Of a stretch of DNA of 25,787 bases, positions 14,976 to 23,200 are shown in pieces. The number at the start of each line of letters is the position of its first letter. Position 1 is the first letter of the stretch. The notes beneath the pieces are model-generated. The model had not been told where the DNA came from. It did not search any database and saw only the letters and a list, made by a program, of their open reading frames with translations. The stretch comes from JBCDBW01 sp039182965 (lineage in GTDB: Bacteria > Verrucomicrobiota > Verrucomicrobiia > Verrucomicrobiales > DEV007): positions 1 through 25,787 of the forward strand of contig JBCDBW010000062.1 of the NCBI GenBank assembly GCA_039182965.1, given 5' to 3'. Position numbers and translations under genes: made by a program.

Positions 14976-16550
14976 TCACGTCGCCTCCGCCACGCGCATC
15001 CCGTCTAAAGCCGCACTCACAATCCCCCCGGCGTATCCCGCGCCTTCACCACACGGATACAATCCCGCGACGTCCGGGTGCTCCAGCGTCACTTCATCCC
15101 GTGGCACTCTCACTGGCGAACTGGTCCGCGTCTCAAATCCCACCACATTCGCTTCGCGCGTAACATAGCCCCGCATCTGGGACCCAAACAACGACAGCCC
15201 CTTCCGCATGCGCCCCACCATCGATTCCGGTAAAATCTCGTCCAGCCGCGCCCGCTGCAATCCTGGATGATAACTCGTTCCCGCAAGATCCGCGGAATCC
15301 TGACCATTCAAAAAATCAGTTAGCCGCTGCGCCGGCGCCACCTGTCCCCCACCCCCTGCCTTCTTCGCCAGGACCTCGATCTCTCTCTGGAACGCAACCC
15401 CCGCCAAAACCCCATGCTCTCTCGCCAACACACGCACATCTTCCGGCTCCACCGTCACCACCATCCCGCTGTTCGCAAAAGGCGAGTCTCGCTTCGATAA
15501 ACTCATCCCATTCACCACCACTTCATCATTCAAGGTCGCGCTCGGGACAATGATGCCGCCCGGGCACATGCAAAAAGAGTGCACACCACGCCCGCGCACT
15601 TTCGTGGCCAGCGAATAACTCGCCGCCGGCAACATTCGCGAACGCTCCCCGGCCTCAGGCAAATGATACTGAATCCGATCAATCAACGGTTGCCCATGCT
15701 CGATCCGGACCCCCATTGCAAACGCTTTTGGCTCCATTCGCACTCCCTTGTCCTCTAGCAAGGTGTAAACGTCCCGCGCCGAATGACCCGTCGCCAAAAT
15801 CACCGCCGCGCCCTCAAACAAACGCCCGTCCGCCGTCGCCACCCCGCGCGCACAACCACCTTCGATCCCAATATCCACGACCTTCGCCCCAAAATGCACT
15901 TCACCCCCCGCCTCACGAATACTTCCCCGCATCGCCTTCACCACATTCGGCAGCAAGTTCGAACCAATATGTGGATGCGCATCCACCAGAATTCGCTCCG
16001 GCGCCCCGTGCGCCACCAAGGTCTCATACACCTTTCGCACCGGCCCCCGCTTCGTCGCCCGGGTATACAACTTCCCATCCGAAAATGTCCCCGCTCCACC
16101 CTCGCCAAAGCAATAGTTCGAATCCTCAATCACTTCCCCCTTCCGCAAGATGGGCGCCAAATCAAATCGCCGCGCCGAAGCATCCTTCCCCCGCTCCAAA
16201 ACGACCGGCTTCAAGCCTCGCTCAATACACCGTAACGCCGCAAACAGACCCGCCGGCCCACACCCCACAATGACAACGATCTTTGCTCCCTCCGGAACCA
16301 AAGGATATTCCACCCGCACTTCCTCGTCGTCCGGTAATGCCCCTCCAATCCCCACTTCTAGCCGCAACCGTACTCGCACCTTACCACGCCGCGCATCAAT
16401 CGAATGCTTCCGCAAACGCACCCCCTCGATCAACCGCGGCGGCACCTTCAAACGCCGCGCCGCCGCCCGCCGCCAAACCGACTCATCCTCAGACCCCTCC
16501 ACTCCCACCATCACATCCACCTCCTCGATCCTCACTTCTCCATCACTCAT
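14976..16550 (-). CDS. FAD-dependent dehydrogenase of the COG2509 type
   Basis: A 524-residue flavoprotein. The N-terminal 85 residues form a small separate domain with a conserved basic pattern (RRLKVPPRLIEGVRLRKHSI, 33-52), typical for this group. Then comes the Rossmann FAD site VIVGCGPAGLFAA (93-105) with the LERGKD end of the second strand (118-123). Later motifs FGEGGAGTFSDGKLYTR, GSNLLPNVV, ATGHSARDVY and the C-terminal PCGEGAGYAGGIVSAALDG are hallmarks of the family; the last one covers the FAD. The reaction is unknown in most bacteria. Its ATG overlaps the stop of a short reading frame upstream (ATGA at 16547-16550), which could point to translational coupling. Confidence 0.93.
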   Translation of the reverse strand: MSDGEVRIEEVDVMVGVEGSEDESVWRRAAARRLKVPPRLIEGVRLRKHSIDARRGKVRVRLRLEVGIGGALPDDEEVRVEYPLVPEGAKIVVIVGCGPAGLFAALRCIERGLKPVVLERGKDASARRFDLAPILRKGEVIEDSNYCFGEGGAGTFSDGKLYTRATKRGPVRKVYETLVAHGAPERILVDAHPHIGSNLLPNVVKAMRGSIREAGGEVHFGAKVVDIGIEGGCARGVATADGRLFEGAAVILATGHSARDVYTLLEDKGVRMEPKAFAMGVRIEHGQPLIDRIQYHLPEAGERSRMLPAASYSLATKVRGRGVHSFCMCPGGIIVPSATLNDEVVVNGMSLSKRDSPFANSGMVVTVEPEDVRVLAREHGVLAGVAFQREIEVLAKKAGGGGQVAPAQRLTDFLNGQDSADLAGTSYHPGLQRARLDEILPESMVGRMRKGLSLFGSQMRGYVTREANVVGFETRTSSPVRVPRDEVTLEHPDVAGLYPCGEGAGYAGGIVSAALDGMRVAEAT

Positions 16551-16778
16551 AGTGCCGCCACTCTATCGCCTGAATACTGACCTATGAATATTGAGTATGC
16601 CTTCCACCCTCCCTTATCCCCCTTTCCACCCAATGCAACAGCACCTTCATAATTACGAAACTCAGCGATGAGCATCATCAAACTATGGTCGAACCAGACT
16701 CTTGTAAATTTTGATCTCACAGCCTTGCGCACCCAATGGGCCAAACACACCCAAAACTGAATCAGCTCGCGCCTCATT

Positions 16779-16796
16779 CCATTCAGGTCTGAATGG
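16779..16796. repeat. Short perfect palindrome
   Basis: CCATTCAG-GT-CTGAATGG, 8-base arms around two bases, about 230 bases upstream of the FAD gene start. It could be a dimer binding site; no known regulator is recognised. Confidence 0.55.
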
Positions 16797-16834
16797 GAGA
16801 GTATGAGATCAAATTCACCACTCTCGAGGTCTAA

Positions 16835-16866
16835 TGATTCATCGATAGGGAGCGATCAATGAATCA
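16835..16866. repeat. Inverted repeat
   Basis: TGATTCAT (16835-16842) and ATGAATCA (16859-16866), 8-base perfect arms with a 16-base loop, between the small membrane-anchored gene and the FAD gene. Function unknown. Confidence 0.45.
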
Positions 16867-16924
16867 ATCGATCAAATACGCGATCCGCGACAACAACATC
16901 ATTCGTGTAATACAGAGTGCTCGC

Positions 16925-17122
16925 TCAACTGATTAATTGACAGTCTGGTACTTTCTCAAATTCTTCGGGACTTAGGACTCGTCGCTCTTCTGGGTCTGCT
17001 CGAACAGTATTCGAGGCGGCGCGATCAATATCCTTAAAACTCAGGGTAAGAGGCAACGGCGCTATGCCAATTGCCACCAGAAAAACCAAAGCCACAAATG
17101 CCAGCACCCAACTCTTCTTCAT
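16925..17122 (-). CDS. Small membrane-anchored or secreted hypothetical protein, possibly truncated
   Basis: A 65-residue product. MKKSW and a hydrophobic stretch (VLAFVALVFLVAIGIAPLPL, residues 6-25) form a signal anchor. The remainder is polar and acidic (DPEERRVLSPEEFEKV). It is unusually short for a protein of this design and ends abruptly in PDCQLIS, and the same frame stays partly readable after the stop, so it may be the 5' part of a broken gene. A short stem (CGAGG/CCTCG) lies just upstream of the start. No family is recognised. Confidence 0.5.
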   Translation of the reverse strand: MKKSWVLAFVALVFLVAIGIAPLPLTLSFKDIDRAASNTVRADPEERRVLSPEEFEKVPDCQLIS

Positions 17123-17240
17123 CCGAGGACACTACCTCGCCACCTCTGGTTCTCGAATCATTCATGCCCATTAATGACAAAAGCCAACGCTTTCCAAAAT
17201 ATCCCCCCTGGTCCTCTGCATCCGAGGAGCCCTCTATTCC

Positions 17241-17278
17241 TTCACCCTTTAGAGGAGAGGGTCAGGGTTCTGGGTGAA
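17241..17278. repeat. REP-like palindromic element
   Basis: TTCACCC (17241-17247) and GGGTGAA (17272-17278) close a hairpin with an internal AGAGGAGAGGGTCAGGG. It lies between the small gene at 17122 and the end of rapA. The general form, CACCC with GGAGAGGG and GGGTGAA, resembles intergenic REP-like repeats of many genomes and the element at 8782-8814. Confidence 0.5.
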
Positions 17279-17355
17279 CGCCTCCTCGCTCTCAAATAGC
17301 CCTCCGGTCTCCCCTGGATATGCGTCTACCTGCGTCACTGTGCAACTTCCCCTTC

Positions 17356-20100
17356 TCACCCTCTTACCTTCCAAATCATCCGTACCGCATCCAGCCGCAC
17401 CCGCGCCCCCGCAATCGTCTTCGCCAATGCAGCCTTCTGCGCCTCCAGCGCCGCGATCTCTTCCGACCCCACATGGTCATTGATCTCCTTCAAGTCCACC
17501 AACCGTTCAATCTCATCCTGCAGCTGCTTTTCCATCAATTTCGACGCGTCCGCAACAATTCCTTTCAGCCGCTCCCCCGCCAGCTTGGTCACCGCCCTCA
17601 GCATCCGCGGAATCAGTTTCTGCTTCACCGCCGGTTTGTTCAAAACCGGACCCCACTCCCCCTGAAATAGTTTCGCCTCCACCAACTCCTCATCGCCGCT
17701 CCGATCCCCCCCCCCGTGGTCCACCACTATGCGCATCGGTGTGGCTGGCAAAAACCGATCCGCGTGCAAAGCAGCCGGTGCCACGCACTCCGCTACAACG
17801 TATACCTCCATCAAGATCGTATCCTTCGCCTCCCCCGCTTCCCAAACGCCGAACGCCGTGTTGCCCCACTCAGCTCCTAACAAGGTGTCGATCGCACCCC
17901 GCACCATCGGATGGTCCCACGTCATGAACCCCATGTCCTCACGACTCAAGGCGCGCGCCCGATCAAAGGTCACGGATAAACCCTCATCCGGTAAGGCCGG
18001 TAAGGCGTCTGTAATCAAATTTCCACGCTGGAGAAAATAAGCCCGCTCCTCCAAATCCTCCACGTCCATACCGAAATGATCAATCAACCGCAGCATAAAT
18101 TCCTCAAAGTCATGATCCTCATCCGCAATCCGAATCCGCCGCAGCATCTCTCGCGCCACTGCCGGTCGCGACGAATTCAATTGCAAAAGACGGTCATGCC
18201 CCCGCTTTAGTTTCACCGAAACCCGCTCATGGCAGGCTTTCGTCTTTTTGACCAAGGCCACCAGCTTCTTCTCATCAAAGACCTCCCGCAAGGCCGCTAC
18301 GTCCTCGCCCACTTCCCTCACAATCAACGCCGCCCCGTGCAAGCTCTTCTCAAACGCTCCCAAGCCCTCGTGATACCACGTCGCCAATACCTCTGATTCC
18401 GTCCCTGCCACATACGGAACATGAATCCGAATCGTCGCCGTCTGCCCAATCCGGTCCAGTCGCCCAATCCGTTGCTCCAATACCTCCGGGTCGTCCGGCA
18501 AATCAAACAACACCAAATGATGCGCAAATTGAAAGTTCCGCCCCTCACTCCCAATCTCCGAACAAATCAAAATGCGCGCCCCTTCCGACTCCGAGAAATA
18601 CGCCGCATTCCGATCCCGTTGAAGCAACGTCAGTTCCTCATGAAACAACGCGCCGTTCACATTCACTTCGCGCAACAGTGCCTCGAGAATCCCCTCCGCC
18701 ATCTCCCGCGTCCGGCAGATCAAAAGCACCTTCTCTTTCCCCAAATCGTTCAGCAATCCCGCCAACCACTTCACTTTCCCCTCAAAAACGTCTTCCCCAA
18801 TATCGACGGCCGTCAAAGTCGCTTCCCGCACCGGAAACCCAGTCATGTCCGCCCTCGTGTTTCGAAACATGACCCGCCCCGTCCCGAACTCATCCACCAA
18901 TTCCGATATCAACGCCGACCGCGCCCCGTCGTCTCCCGTCGCCAACGCCTTACTCTGCTTCTGGATCCGCATCGACTTTGACGCAAACAGTCTTGTATCC
19001 CCCTCATTCATCGCTTCACCGCGCTGCAGCCGATCGACCGCATCCGCCACTTCTTCGTAATGCTCCGCCTCTTCTAAAAACTCGTCCAGGTCGGCATACC
19101 GCTCCGGGTCAAGCAAACGCAATCGCGCAAAATGCCCCGACCGCCCCAATTGCTGCGGTGTCGCCGTCAGCAACAACAAACCCGCACACTGCTCCGCCAA
19201 TGCCTCCACCAGCTCATACGAGTCACTAGCTGCTTCCGGACCCCACTCCAAATGATGCGCCTCGTCCACGATCAGCAATTCCCAACCCGCCTCCAAAACT
19301 TGCGCCGCCCGATCCACGTCCCCAGTCAAAAACTCAATCCCGCACAACACCAGCTGACTGTCCAAAAACGGATTCGCCTCCGGATCATTCGCCTCAATCG
19401 ACGCACAACGCGGCTCGTCAAAAATACTGAACAAAAGATTAAACCGCCGTAGCAATTCCACGAACCACTGGTGAATCAACGGCTCCGGCACCAAAATCAA
19501 CACCCGCTCAGCCCGCCCCGTCAAATGCAGCCGGTGCAAAATCAAACACGCCTCGATCGTCTTTCCCAATCCCACTTCGTCCGCCAACAAAACCCGCGGT
19601 GCCAATCGCGTTGCCACTTCATTCGCAATCACCATTTGATGCGGAATCAAATCCACTCGCCCCCCGACAAACCCCCGCACCGGTGATTTCCGCATGTCCG
19701 CCTGCCAATGCAACGCTTCCACCCGCAAATCAAATGTTCGCAGATCGTCCACCTGACCTCCCATCAAACGATCCTCCGGTTTGCTGAAGCTGATCAAGTC
19801 CGATAGTTCCGCTTCCGTCACTTCCCTACCCTCCGTCCGATACATCAACAACCCGGCATCCTGTTCCACTCCCGTTACAACAAAGTCCTCTCCGTCGTGC
19901 GTCTGGATATGATCCCCCTCCCGAAAGCGCACCCGCCGCAAAGGCGCCGACTCCATCGCATATTGCCGATGCTCGTTCGCCGCCGGGAAAAACAGTTCCG
20001 CACGGCCATACTCCGATTTCAACACAATCCCCAACCCAAGCTCAGGCTCGGTATCGCTCACCCACCGTTGACCGGGAACAATCTTCTTCGCGTCAGACAT
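17356..20100 (-). CDS. rapA: RNA polymerase-associated helicase-like ATPase RapA (HepA), Swi2/Snf2 family
   Basis: A 914-residue ATPase. In E. coli, RapA binds RNA polymerase and helps recycle it. The family order is clear: N-terminal Tudor-like part starting PGQRWVSDTEPELGLGIV (9-26); Walker A DEVGLGKT (174-181); DEAH box at 279-282 (VDEAHHLEWG); TAT motif III (312-314); the second helicase lobe with SEIGSEGRNFQFA (514-526) and motif VI QRIGRLDRIGQ (543-553); then the long C-terminal RapA region. The length is close to the 968 residues of E. coli. Start ATG 20100 gives the family's usual N-terminus. A GTG at 20166 would add 22 residues, and it has the better Shine-Dalgarno (AAGGAAGG, 7 bases ahead), so the start is open. 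Confidence 0.93.
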   Translation of the reverse strand: MSDAKKIVPGQRWVSDTEPELGLGIVLKSEYGRAELFFPAANEHRQYAMESAPLRRVRFREGDHIQTHDGEDFVVTGVEQDAGLLMYRTEGREVTEAELSDLISFSKPEDRLMGGQVDDLRTFDLRVEALHWQADMRKSPVRGFVGGRVDLIPHQMVIANEVATRLAPRVLLADEVGLGKTIEACLILHRLHLTGRAERVLILVPEPLIHQWFVELLRRFNLLFSIFDEPRCASIEANDPEANPFLDSQLVLCGIEFLTGDVDRAAQVLEAGWELLIVDEAHHLEWGPEAASDSYELVEALAEQCAGLLLLTATPQQLGRSGHFARLRLLDPERYADLDEFLEEAEHYEEVADAVDRLQRGEAMNEGDTRLFASKSMRIQKQSKALATGDDGARSALISELVDEFGTGRVMFRNTRADMTGFPVREATLTAVDIGEDVFEGKVKWLAGLLNDLGKEKVLLICRTREMAEGILEALLREVNVNGALFHEELTLLQRDRNAAYFSESEGARILICSEIGSEGRNFQFAHHLVLFDLPDDPEVLEQRIGRLDRIGQTATIRIHVPYVAGTESEVLATWYHEGLGAFEKSLHGAALIVREVGEDVAALREVFDEKKLVALVKKTKACHERVSVKLKRGHDRLLQLNSSRPAVAREMLRRIRIADEDHDFEEFMLRLIDHFGMDVEDLEERAYFLQRGNLITDALPALPDEGLSVTFDRARALSREDMGFMTWDHPMVRGAIDTLLGAEWGNTAFGVWEAGEAKDTILMEVYVVAECVAPAALHADRFLPATPMRIVVDHGGGDRSGDEELVEAKLFQGEWGPVLNKPAVKQKLIPRMLRAVTKLAGERLKGIVADASKLMEKQLQDEIERLVDLKEINDHVGSEEIAALEAQKAALAKTIAGARVRLDAVRMIWKVRG

Positions 20101-20217
20101 CGGCAAAATGGACGCCCACCCTACTCGATCCGCCCTGTCGTGCAACCGCCTTTCCAAATTTTTCACACCACCAAAACCTTCCTTGGAACAATTCGCCCCA
20201 TTCCGTATCCTCTTCCC

Positions 20218-20493
20218 ATGAACTCACGTACCTGCAGGCTGCTTAGCACCATCTGTTTCCAATTCGGCATCATCTCCATTCTCCTCTCCATCGGCATCTG
20301 GTGGTTCCTCAAAGGAGACGGCAATCCCGAACAACGCGCCTACGCCGAACGATTCGGCATCTTCGTCGGCCTCTGGGCCCCCACCCTCCTCATCCTCTCA
20401 AACCGTTTCGATCGATACGCCGACAAAGCTAAAACACTCCCCGGCCACCAAAGCGACCATCATCAGGAAAATACCCCCGCCGGAGCCGACTGA
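20218..20493 (+). CDS. Small two-helix membrane protein, hypothetical
   Basis: A 91-residue product with two hydrophobic segments (about residues 9-31, TICFQFGIISILLSIGIWWF, and 46-60, FGIFVGLWAPTLLIL) joined by a charged loop, and a polar His/Glu-rich tail (ATG 20218). This is the layout of small uncharacterised inner-membrane proteins found in Verrucomicrobiota. It starts 52 bases from the rapA GTG start on the opposite strand, so the two may share a control region. It is followed by the ABC-F gene 80 bases later, on the same strand. Confidence 0.7.
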   Translation: MNSRTCRLLSTICFQFGIISILLSIGIWWFLKGDGNPEQRAYAERFGIFVGLWAPTLLILSNRFDRYADKAKTLPGHQSDHHQENTPAGAD

Positions 20494-20573
20494 TCCGCCC
20501 TCACCCCCCTCACTCTCCCCTTCGCTTGCCTCCCGCATGATTCGTTGCTAATCGTTAGTTTCTAATTGCCCAA

Positions 20574-22580
20574 ATGCTCGCCGTCGACAATGCCGCCATC
20601 CAGTTCGCCGGCCGCACACTCTTTAAAAATCTCTCCTTCGTGCTCAGCCCCAAGGACCGCGTCTCCTTCGTCGGTCCCAATGGCGCCGGGAAATCCACCC
20701 TCCTCAAAATCATCGCCGGCCTCTCCACCCCCGACGAAGGCCGCATCAATCAAGCCAAATACCTCACCGTCGGTTACCTCCCACAGGAAGGCATCCACGC
20801 CAAAGGGCGCTCTCTCTTCGCCGAGGCCGAGTCCGCTTTCGACGACGTGATCCAACTGCAGGAAGCCCTTGAGGAAGCCGGCGAAGCCCTCGGAGCCCAC
20901 AATACCACTTCACCCGAATACGCCGAAGCCCTCGAAGTCTACGGCGAACTCCAACTCCGCCTCGAACACCACGACCTAGCCGGGATGAAACCCCGCATCG
21001 AAACGGTCCTCACCGGCCTCGGTTTCAGCCACGACGATTTCGACAAACTCACAGATGAATTCTCCGGCGGTTGGCAGATGCGCATCGCCCTTGCCAAACT
21101 CCTCCTCAAAGAACCTTCCGTCCTCCTCCTCGACGAACCCACGAATCACCTCGACCTCGATTCCCAGCTCTGGCTCGAAAACTACCTCCGCGAATACAAC
21201 GGCGCCATCGTCCTCATTTCCCACGACAGCGCCTTTCTCGATGCCCTCATCACCCGCACCTTCGCCTTCCACGCCGGCCGCGTCGAGGAATACGCCGGCA
21301 ATTACTCTTTCTTCCTCCGCGAAAGCGTCGCCCGCCGTGAACAACTCGAACGACAATACAAAAACCAACAAAAAGAAATCCAACAAGCCGAGCAATACAT
21401 CAATCGCTTCCGCGCCAAAGCCCGTCGCGCCTCCCAAGCCCAAAGCCGCCTCAAACAACTCGAAAAAATCGAACGCATCGAGCTCGGCCCCTCCGACGAC
21501 GCCAATATCACGTTCCGCTTCCCACCCCCCAAACGAAGCGGACTCGTGGTCGCCGCCGTCAATGATATCACAAAGCAATACGACGACCTCACGGTCATCA
21601 AAGACTTCGAATTCACGGTCAGCCGCGGCGATCGCATCGCGATCGTCGGCGTGAACGGGGCCGGCAAATCCACGTTCTCCCGCATGATCGCCGGCGTGGA
21701 ACCCCCCTCGTCCGGATCCGTCAAACCAGGCCACGGCGTGACCACTTCCTACTTCGCCCAAAACCACGCCGACGAACTGGACCCCTCCATGACGGTCCTC
21801 CAAACCGTGGAAGAAGCCGCCCCACGCGGAATCGAACTAAACCTCCGCACGCTCCTCGGCTGCTTCCTCTTCCGCGGCGATGATGTCTTCAAATCCGTCT
21901 CCGTCCTCTCAGGTGGCGAACGCTCCCGCCTCGCCCTCGCTCGCATGCTCCTCCAGCCGTCCAATTTCCTCATCCTCGACGAACCCACCAATCACCTCGA
22001 CATGAAATCCCAAAACGTCCTCCAGGGCGCCCTGGAACATTTCGAGGGCACCTACGCGATCGTCTCTCATAACCGCGGCTTCCTCGACCCCATCACAAAC
22101 AAAGTGCTCGAGTTCCGCCCCGGAGGTCTTCCCCCCAAACTCTACCTCGGCAACCTCTCCGATTACCTCGAGAAGAAAGCTCGCGACGAAGCCGAAGAGG
22201 CCCGCTTCCAATCTCCCGCCAACACTTCCAATACATCATCAAAGACCTCCGCCAACACTTCCTCTTCCTCCGGACTCTCCCGAAAAGAACAACGCAAACG
22301 CGAAGGCCAGCTCCGACAGCAAAAGTCCGAAAAACTCAAACCCCTCAACGCGAAACTCGAAGAGGTCGAATCCCGCATCTCCGAGATCGAAGCCCGCCGC
22401 AAAGAAATCGAAAGCCTCCTCAACGACCCGGAGTTCTTCAAAGACAAAGACCGCATCGCCGCCACCGCCGCCGAATACAAAGAAAGCGCTTCCACCCTCG
22501 AAAATGCCTACACCGAGTGGAGCCAAATCTCCGACGACATCGAACGCCTCGAAGCCGAATTCACCGCCGCCCTGGGCTGA
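20574..22580 (+). CDS. ABC-F family ATPase (ribosome-associated)
   Basis: A 668-residue soluble protein with two ABC cassettes and no membrane domain, as in the ABC-F group, whose members bind the ribosomal E site and affect translation or antibiotic resistance. First cassette: Walker A GPNGAGKST (34-42), signature FSGGW (163-167), Walker B LLLDEPTNHLD (184-194). Second: Walker A GVNGAGKST (359-367), signature LSGGE (445-449), Walker B LILDEPTNHLD (467-477). The basic, coiled linker between them (about 240-320) is the P-site tRNA interaction motif. After a Ser/Thr/Asn-rich hinge (547-568), a C-terminal coiled coil (570-668) follows, as in Uup- or YdiF-like members; I do not name a subfamily. 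Start ATG 20574. It heads a tight same-strand run with the rhomboid and threonine aldolase genes. Confidence 0.95.
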   Translation: MLAVDNAAIQFAGRTLFKNLSFVLSPKDRVSFVGPNGAGKSTLLKIIAGLSTPDEGRINQAKYLTVGYLPQEGIHAKGRSLFAEAESAFDDVIQLQEALEEAGEALGAHNTTSPEYAEALEVYGELQLRLEHHDLAGMKPRIETVLTGLGFSHDDFDKLTDEFSGGWQMRIALAKLLLKEPSVLLLDEPTNHLDLDSQLWLENYLREYNGAIVLISHDSAFLDALITRTFAFHAGRVEEYAGNYSFFLRESVARREQLERQYKNQQKEIQQAEQYINRFRAKARRASQAQSRLKQLEKIERIELGPSDDANITFRFPPPKRSGLVVAAVNDITKQYDDLTVIKDFEFTVSRGDRIAIVGVNGAGKSTFSRMIAGVEPPSSGSVKPGHGVTTSYFAQNHADELDPSMTVLQTVEEAAPRGIELNLRTLLGCFLFRGDDVFKSVSVLSGGERSRLALARMLLQPSNFLILDEPTNHLDMKSQNVLQGALEHFEGTYAIVSHNRGFLDPITNKVLEFRPGGLPPKLYLGNLSDYLEKKARDEAEEARFQSPANTSNTSSKTSANTSSSSGLSRKEQRKREGQLRQQKSEKLKPLNAKLEEVESRISEIEARRKEIESLLNDPEFFKDKDRIAATAAEYKESASTLENAYTEWSQISDDIERLEAEFTAALG

Positions 22581-22591
22581 TCACGCCCCCC

Positions 22592-23188
22592 ATGCCCACC
22601 ACCGCCAAATCCCTCTGGCAAAGCCAACGCCTCACCTACTGGGAAGCGTTTCGCGCCCTCCTCGGCGCCATCGTCATCCTCTTCATCATCGAAGCCGCCG
22701 ATCGCCTCTTCTTCAATAACAACCTCTTCCGCTTCGGCCTCCAACGGGGCGACTTCGAACACTGGTATCACATGTTCTTCGCCCCCTTCATCCACGACGG
22801 ATGGTCCCACCTCATCGGAAATGCTATCGGCCTCCTCCTCCTCGGCAGCATCGTCCTCCTCCTCGGCTTCCGCACGCTCCTCATCGTCACCCTCTTTTCC
22901 ATCATCGCCACCGGTGCCGGCATCCTCATGTTCGGCACCCCCGGTCTCCACGCCGGCGCCTCCTGCATCGTCTACGGCTACTTCGCCTTTCTCGTCGTCC
23001 GCGGCTTATATGAAAAATCATGGCACGCCATTGTCCTCGGCATCGTGATCCTCCTCGTCTTCCAAGGCCTCCTCAATGGCCTCCTCCCCTCCGCCGGAAA
23101 ACAAATCAGCTGGGTCGGACACGCCTTCGGCGCCCTCGGCGGCATCGCCGCCGCCGGCACCCTCGCGAAAGAACGAAAATCGGCTTAG
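22592..23188 (+). CDS. Rhomboid-family intramembrane serine protease
   Basis: A 198-residue membrane protein with about six hydrophobic segments. Known rhomboids cut substrate helices within the membrane by a Ser-His dyad. Seen: H68-x4-H73-x3-N77 (FIHDGWSHLIGNAIG) in the second helix, catalytic Ser124 in HAGASCIVYGY, and His177 in VGHAFGALGG in the last helix. The GxSG motif reads GASC here, with the glycine after the serine replaced by cysteine; the Ser and His are kept, so activity is possible. The short size and close spacing (11 bases after the ABC-F stop, 12 before threonine aldolase) suggest a shared transcript. Substrate unknown. Confidence 0.88.
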   Translation: MPTTAKSLWQSQRLTYWEAFRALLGAIVILFIIEAADRLFFNNNLFRFGLQRGDFEHWYHMFFAPFIHDGWSHLIGNAIGLLLLGSIVLLLGFRTLLIVTLFSIIATGAGILMFGTPGLHAGASCIVYGYFAFLVVRGLYEKSWHAIVLGIVILLVFQGLLNGLLPSAGKQISWVGHAFGALGGIAAAGTLAKERKSA

Positions 23189-23200
23189 ACTAGCGCAGAC

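Larger units (their letters stand above)
16551..16924. other. Intergenic stretch with palindromes and a possible decayed reading frame
   Basis: No clear gene. On the minus strand, the frame of the small gene at 16925-17122 continues past its TGA through 16547, interrupted only by that stop and one more TGA near 16858-16862. It reads partly protein-like (DESLDLESGEFDLILSHSDL, RRELIQFWVCLAHWV). It might be a longer gene with two in-frame stops, or chance. The segment also carries two perfect inverted repeats, listed separately. Confidence 0.35.

Noticed and set aside
16547..16777. Separate 76-residue gene upstream of the FAD enzyme
   Set aside because: Not listed as its own gene: no signal, no family, and the frame continues upstream of its ATG, so it is discussed as part of a possible decayed gene.
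19897..20217. Long upstream extension of the small membrane protein
   Set aside because: It lies antisense within rapA and is rich in P, R and H, typical of shadow frames in C-rich DNA.
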